Assembly: GCA_029582165.1 (NCBI GenBank) | Contig: CM055884.1 | Location: 13,582,537 to 13,646,536, forward strand | DNA length: 64,000 nt | Direction: 5' to 3' | Source: Portulaca oleracea | Lineage: Eukaryota > Streptophyta > Magnoliopsida > Caryophyllales > Portulacaceae | Shown: piece by piece, positions 57,772-64,000 of the stretch | Position numbering within the stretch: position 1 is the first letter of the stretch | Layout of the letters: each line of letters starts with the position of its first letter | The notes under the pieces: model-generated | Databases searched by the model: none | What the model was told of the DNA's origin: nothing | What the model saw: the letters and a program-made list of their open reading frames with translations, nothing else | Position numbers and translations under genes: made by a program

Positions 57772-58131
57772 CAAAAAAATTACTTAGAGGTACCCTAACT
57801 TTTGAAGAAATAATTTTTTGGTACCCTAACTTTTCAAAACTAATTTTGGGGTACCCTTACTTTTAGGATTAGAAATTACTAGGTGAATTTCTGGCGAAAC
57901 TCCGATTGATTCAAAACATTTTCGTCCACAAAAACAAAGGGCATTTTTGTCCACAAAAACACTTAATCAATTTTCTGCCTAAAACTCACCGGTGAATTCA
58001 AGTCATTTGCCGGAAATTCACCTAATTATTTCTAATTCTAAAAGTTAGGTTACTCCACAATTAGTTTTTAAAAGTTGAGGTACCAGAAAAATATTTCACC
58101 ATAAATTAGGGTACCCCTTAGTAATTTTTTG
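57772..58131. mobile_element. Mutator-type MITE, copy 2
   Basis: 360 bp, the same structure as 30170-30529, with a perfect 9-bp duplication AAATATTAA (57763-57771 and 58132-58140). It lies just upstream of the copy B GRF gene. Host copy A near 25,830 lacks it. Confidence 0.93.
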
Positions 58132-58140
58132 AAATATTAA

Positions 58141-60952
58141 TCATTGCTGTAAACTACACCCTACACGCCTAGGATCTATTTAGATATTGGGGTTTTTTTT
58201 CACTTAATTCTGTTTTGGAGGGAGTGCAGTAACTTTTTCCCACCCTTTCTCCTCGTCCAACTAAGTGTAGCACTATAAAATTACCTTGGTAAGCAAAATT
58301 ATTAACCAAGGATAACTTTATTGATATCCTTGATCTACTACAACGTACAGAATATGTACATTCCCCATACAAATACATACTCTACAATACCTTCCCTAGT
58401 ATAGTAATGAAGATTAGGTTTTTAAGATTATGAACACCCGTTATGCCACTACATTCTGCAAATTGAGTTATAGTTAATTACACCTTGGTCAACATAGTTA
58501 TATTACCATGCATAACAACAACTAAATCATATCATCTCATTGTACACTACAAATGCCAATTTCAACTGCTACCTTGGTTTCACTTTCCTATCAGACCTAA
58601 TACATCTGGGTTATCGTCATCGGTTCAAACTCCACCAGCCCATTGGAGCACAAACATGAACTTTATATGTTCTACAATTTTTAAGGTTGTGACTTTTAAT
58701 GCGATTTATTATGTATTTAAACACATACCCACTTACAGTACTGTTGTTTACCGAATTTAATTTTATGTGCATTTATCTATCGTAGCAAAATAATATTCAT
58801 ATAGAAATATGTATAGTGTACCAAAATTAATATATACATACATATATTTGAATTGGAAAATAACGAAAATTTTGTCACTATAATAACACGTTTGGTTGAC
58901 TCATCCCCTTAACACACAGGCCACCCTTATTTGAACCAAAATTCTACCAGGTCGAACTTGACCATACCCAAAAATACGACCAAAGTATACCTGAATACAC
59001 AACCAATACACAAATCAACTCAAGACACATTCTTGATTAACATTCATCCATTTCTTCAACAGTAACACATATATAAACCTCCAACCATGTTGTCTCCAAC
59101 TACAAATTTCAAAAAATACATTTACATAATAACCCATCAATGGAACTTATAAATTAATTAAATAAACACATCGACCATCATAATTCGTCTACATCATGAA
59201 CCAAAGCTTTGCACAAACACCTTACACAGTAACCATGCTAAAGTATCAACGGTCACTATTGCATTCTGACATATGTCACAGTTGTAACCAATATTTCAAG
59301 ACCTCGAACACTCCCAAATCAGCAAATCTTATGTCCTCCACTCAATACACTTAAGCTTCCACATTACCTATCGGCCTCTTATTAAATAGCAACATGCTGA
59401 TCCTGTAATCTACATATTCCATCTCTTGCCCTGCAAAGCCCAACACTTTATGCAGGTTTAACAAACCATAATCAAGAGTTACAAATGGATCAAACTTATT
59501 AGCATACACAGCTAGCTGCACATATATCTTACAAAACAGGAGAACAAAAGCACATTTTTATCATCACGCCGAATAATACCTTCATTCGTATCGCATCATG
59601 GTAGCTCGTTAAGCTTCACCATCCACACAAGAACAAACCCCCCTTCATAAGTTACCTCATACACATTAACCGTTGCTTTAGTTCACCGCACAGTCTCCAC
59701 TTCCGCAGTCATACATTATCGACTTTCTACTGGTATATCAAATTTATGATGACAGTCTTCGCCACAACAAACATCCATGTTTGTTCATCCCCCCATTTAA
59801 TATCAAACTTGCTTCCCATCCTGAGATTATGACAGATCAACATTTACGTTTTTATAAGTTAAAACAACCGCATCATCATATCGTTCCGAATATCCGACAT
59901 AATGTTGCATACAACAACCCAACGTCTACATGGAAACTCAAGCACAACCCAATTATCCTTCATCTTCCTACCACGGTACCCTTCATGCACACTACCAAAC
60001 GTTTCGGCCAATGCACATGGTAAACCGACCTACCTGTCTGACATTAACAACCATTCTCCTTCAAGTGAATCTACCAACGTACCGCCTCCTTCCGTTGCTC
60101 AGATCCACCTCAAATCAACCAAATACCGAATAAACAATCATTTTAGCTTCAATTGAAATGATTACCTCCCCTCATACAAAACCAATATCGCTATACTACC
60201 ATTAGTATCACCACGTTGCATGGCAAAACTGGATCAATTATCCCTGACGACAAATCGACAAAACATTTTACACACACTCCAAAACGATAAACACCTAGCA
60301 CATCTACGAACCTACAATAACACCCTAACCGGCCTAAAAAACAATCACCCCATCATCATACTACCAACACACATATCTAGCATACCATTCTATTACCCAA
60401 TTAACATATATAAAACATAGACCCTCCACCCCCAACCCTCTCTTGGACATACACACATATATATCGAATAACAAGCATGCACGTTCAATCCAAGCAACGT
60501 CATACTTATAATGACTCATATATTGTAAACAAGTAGAGTTGACCAAAAATCAAAACATAACATCACACCATTTCGTGGTACTCAAAAACTCGTGTACTGC
60601 TCATACATGTACATTAAGACAAGCACCATATGATAAAGAACATGGTAGCCATTCAAAGTATATAACAACAATATACAACACACCTTCACACTATACACAT
60701 TTCTAACCCATAATTAATAATATCAACTAGCATCACTATTCACTTGCAGTTTCGCAAACTCACCTATTTATGGGGCAAACACAAAATGGCGATTCCATCA
60801 TTGCGGATCCATTCCAGCACTAACGATACCTTCATTTGCAGCCATTATTGATCTACCTTCAAATTCTACTGTAACCACTACCCTAAGCCACACTCCCTCT
60901 CTGCAAATGGTAATGTCAAAATAAAAACCATGCCTTCCCCTCCATCCCTTTC
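58141..60952. other. Host copy B upstream DNA, no gene recognised
   Basis: The first 430 bases align with copy A upstream of its GRF gene. Beyond about 58,575 I see no counterpart. The rest is A/C-rich with scattered short frames but no recognisable protein. Confidence 0.5.
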
Positions 60953-63900
60953 TGTAATAACCCAGTGATAATTGGACCCTAATATTATTTAATTAAGCTA
61001 ATTAATCAAGTAATTAACCAAAGTCGCGCATTTCAATTCTTCTAACTGTATGTTTTGCAGGGCTTGAACATCGTAATGACCACCGACTCTTCATCATAGT
61101 AAATTTTTTTTAAAGATATCTCTCGAATAGTGTTACCGATTTTTCCCAGTAAATCATAGTATTCAAATCTTTTGTCTGAAAATGCTCTTTTTAAACTTAT
61201 TGTTATTATTGGAGGATGGAGTATTCAGGAAATTTATATTCGTAAAATTTCTCATAGTTTACTCTCGTAAGAATTTTTCCGGAATTCCAAGTTATTGGTG
61301 ACAGAGAAAATAATTGCAAGAGATGGGACAAATGGAACATTAATTGGTAATTAGGCCTCAGTTTTATTTGGCAGCCCAATAATGTTAGGAAAGGGTCAAG
61401 TTAACCCACATTCTTTTATAATTAGGAAAGATAATATCCCTTCCTTCCATTTCATTTCAAAATTCTCAGATTTCCTTCCAAGGTCAAATACGTTCACTCT
61501 CTCTCTTGGTTTCATTCACTGCTTTGCCTGTCTTAATCCCGCTGCACCTCGCCGTCCCTCTCTGTCTTCGATGCTGGACGACGGCCGCCGGCAGCTTTGA
61601 GACCGACGACGCCGTCGAGCGCCGCTGCTACGTCTCTCTTTCTCGGTTGTCCTTTCCTCTGTTTCTTCATTCTCTTCTGTCTCCAATGGTAAACTCTAAA
61701 CCCCAAAGTTCTTAAATCAAAATTCTTTTGTTGATTGATGAAAGTTATGGAATTTTATTGTTCTAATTAGTTCTCTTGAGATAATATCAAGTATAAATGT
61801 GATGTTTTAGGGTTTTTATTGATGATTAGTGAGTAAAGATAGTTGAGATTGATGTGAATCAAGTAAGAAATTATGGAAGTATGTTTAATTGATGAAATTG
61901 GTTGATGCATGTTGTTTTCAATGATATTCTGAGGTTCAAGAATGCATGCATGTTAATTAGGTAGAAGTAAAGAGAGTTAAAGTGGACTCTTGAGTGGAGA
62001 AATGTTAGGATTTTAGTTAGGATTTTGCTAAATTGTGAAATTGGTGAATGCATGTACTTAGAATGGGATTTGGTTAGCAAGGAAATGAATTTTATGGATG
62101 TTGATGTTGAATTTGTGAAGAGTTTTTTTTTGGAGCTTGAGAATTAATAAGATTTTTGCCTTGCATGTATAAGATAGGGTTTAGAATGAGGGTTTCTAAA
62201 TGTGTTTAATTTTGGAATTTGATATTTATGCTTGAAAAGTATGTTTTGAATGGAGATTAGTGTGGATTATTAGGTTATCATACATGCAAACAAGTTTGGG
62301 AATAGTTTCTTCGAATCTGATTGGAGTCTGGAAATTTCAGGGAATGTAGAATATGAATTTAGCCTTTTTTTTTATCACATGAATGGGTAGCCTAAGATGT
62401 TAGCTAAACCTCAGTTTTTGAATCATGGAATTTCATTAAGTATATCAAAAGTTATGCCCAAAACCGTGTGGCCTCATATCTTAATACGAATTTTGGAGGC
62501 AATCTGGAAATTCATGTTTTTCATCTGTTTAGAGACCTTTTTAGGTGAAGTGTTCAACATGAAAGATTTAGAGGAGTCATTGAATTTTTCAGAAAGGTAA
62601 ACTACGTAGCCATACGATGTCGGGAGTGAGAGTTATGAGTCCCCGATTAGGAGGTAGTAATATGGGATTACCCATAAACTTATTTTGACTACCCTGCATT
62701 CTTGGCCAAAATCTGACCTTTTCCCATGCTCAAATCAATTTGTGACTAAAGTAAAAGTTGTAGTATATTCTGCGAGCTTTCCGAAATGGAGTTTTATGCC
62801 TTCATTGGACATCAAGAGAGGAAGTTATAATCTATTTTGTACGACTATGTAAATCTGTCCTATCCAGCAACTAGTAATGTCCATGACTGGTTCTTGACAC
62901 TTTTAGGACCTCTTCTAGAACTTATATGAGGTTGAGATCAATATAAAAGTTATAGTATGCAATTCAAGCTTTCCATAGAGTGCTTATTTGCATTCAACCG
63001 ATAACTAGAGCTTGAGTTATAGCTTCCCGAAATATCTTTTCTGGTTATATTTACTTAACAAAACAACTTTGTTTTATCAATGAATTTCTCCCTTTAGCAA
63101 GTGTTTTTGGATTGAACTCTTACTTAGAAGTTGTAGGACTTAATTTGAGCTATCCAAAGAGTCCTCTTGCAAGGTTTTTCAAGATATATAGGAAAAGTTA
63201 TGCCTTCCAAGTGTCATGAAAATTCCCGAATTCCTCCAAGTTCATTGAGTGCTTGCTTTATTGTTTTATTCAAGGAAATCTTCCCTTCTAGGAACTCAAC
63301 CTAAATCATTTCTTTGTTCTTATTTCAAGTAAACTCCAAGGGGTCGTTACCGCTACCTGTTCAAGTCCGCTCAAGTGCAAGTAAGCCTTCAAGTAGTGCG
63401 TTTCAAGGTACGCATATTGCCTATACCTTCCTTAAACTCTTTTATTTGAGTTTACTAAGTAAGTGTATTCATGATAATGAAAATAAGTAAAGTTTATTGC
63501 CTTTGTCACGTAATTATGGCCCCCAACCAATGTTATTTGTGCCATGGAGCACTCCCTTAGACCTAGTGTCAACCCATCCTGATTTCCCGATTGGTCCCAG
63601 TATGCGCATACAGAAGCTTAGACCGATGATCGCAAAGCAGGGGACCATTAAAGATAATAATATGGCAAGCTTGTTTATTGTTGTTCATTGTTATTTATTG
63701 TTATTTTATTGTTTTTAAGGTTTCCAAAATGAATTGAAATGCGCGAACTAAAATGAATTACTAACTGTTTGACTGTATAGGGATATGCATATTGAGTTTA
63801 TCTCATTTGCAAAGCTTTTTGTTTTGTTTTAGGTGATCCTTCGCAAAGAAAGTCTTCCAAGGAAAAATCTGCTAAGCCACCTTCTGAAGCATAAAAGGTG

Positions 63901-64000
63901 ATCTTCTTGGAGGTAGTAGCTCCTTTGTGTTTTATTAATGGGGAACAAGGCTAATTTGGAGTTGTATGTAAACAAAGCTATGGTGAATGGTACTATTGGA
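60953..64000 (+). mobile_element. E5: second LTR of the E4 family, truncated by window end
   Basis: Starts TGTAATAACCC and aligns, in opposite orientation, with E4: GCAGGGCTTGAAC near its start, the AGAGTTATGAGTCC region at 62,627, the AGCTTTCC-containing repeats at 62,780-63,180, and GTATGCGCATAC at 63,601. It has a CpG-rich patch at 61,540-61,640. The right end is beyond the window. By comparison with E4 it would end a few hundred bases past 64,000 if it is a solo LTR; otherwise an internal domain should follow. Confidence 0.75.

Noticed and set aside
59781..60156. Cluster of overlapping His/Thr/Pro-rich plus-strand frames
   Set aside because: AC-rich intergenic DNA; no conserved domain, no splice structure, no paralogue in copy A.
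61382..61715. Plus-strand frames over a CpG-rich patch, possible gene start
   Set aside because: The patch lies within the E5 LTR and aligns with the GGC-rich patch of E4, so it belongs to the element.

Overview
The window is nuclear DNA from a repeat-rich plant, probably a eudicot. The evidence is Ty3/gypsy elements with plant-type lineage markers (Athila-like and Tat-like), tRNA-Asp-type primer binding sites, spliced plant mobile-domain genes and MITEs. I see no intact single-copy gene and no tRNA or rRNA gene. Almost everything is explained as nested transposable elements inside a tandemly duplicated, now dead, host module.

Host module: two tandem copies, both read on the minus strand. 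Each holds a small GRF-type zinc-finger gene followed by a multi-exon DUF1985/plant-mobile-domain-like gene. Copy A covers about 1818-27594 and copy B 28317-28614 plus 53718 to about 58575. The two copies serve as natural empty sites for one another, which fixes most insertion boundaries to the base.

Insertions in copy A: (E1) an Athila-like element at 2367-15864, minus strand, with two 1558-bp LTRs and a single gag-pol frame broken only by stop codons, followed by an env-position ORF. (E2) A gag-only, non-autonomous LTR element at 17778-24285, plus strand.

Insertions in copy B form a four-level nest. E4 is a long-LTR solo LTR at 28615-53717 with TSD GGAGG. X is an 862-bp solo-LTR-like element at 30872-52033 with TSD GATTT, inside E4. 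E3 is a 20.3-kb Tat-lineage element at 31078-51372 with TSD CTTCC, inside X. E4 also holds a 360-bp Mutator-type MITE, whose sister copy sits in host copy B. A hAT-type MITE lies in copy B, and E5, a second member of the E4 family, starts at 60953 and runs off the right end.

Most unusual content: E3 carries gag-pol on the minus strand but two spliced genes on the opposite strand. One is a six-exon plant-mobile-domain gene at 35293-38148 and the other a DUF7745-like gene at 38918-40459. E3 is also sprinkled with about 60 copies of a short inverted repeat, AAATCC-GCGA-GGATTT, which avoids every coding exon. The LTRs of E1, E2, X and E3, although unrelated overall, all carry CpG-rich inverted-repeat arrays just upstream of the TATA-like box. 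E1 has a second copy of its array in front of its env-position ORF.
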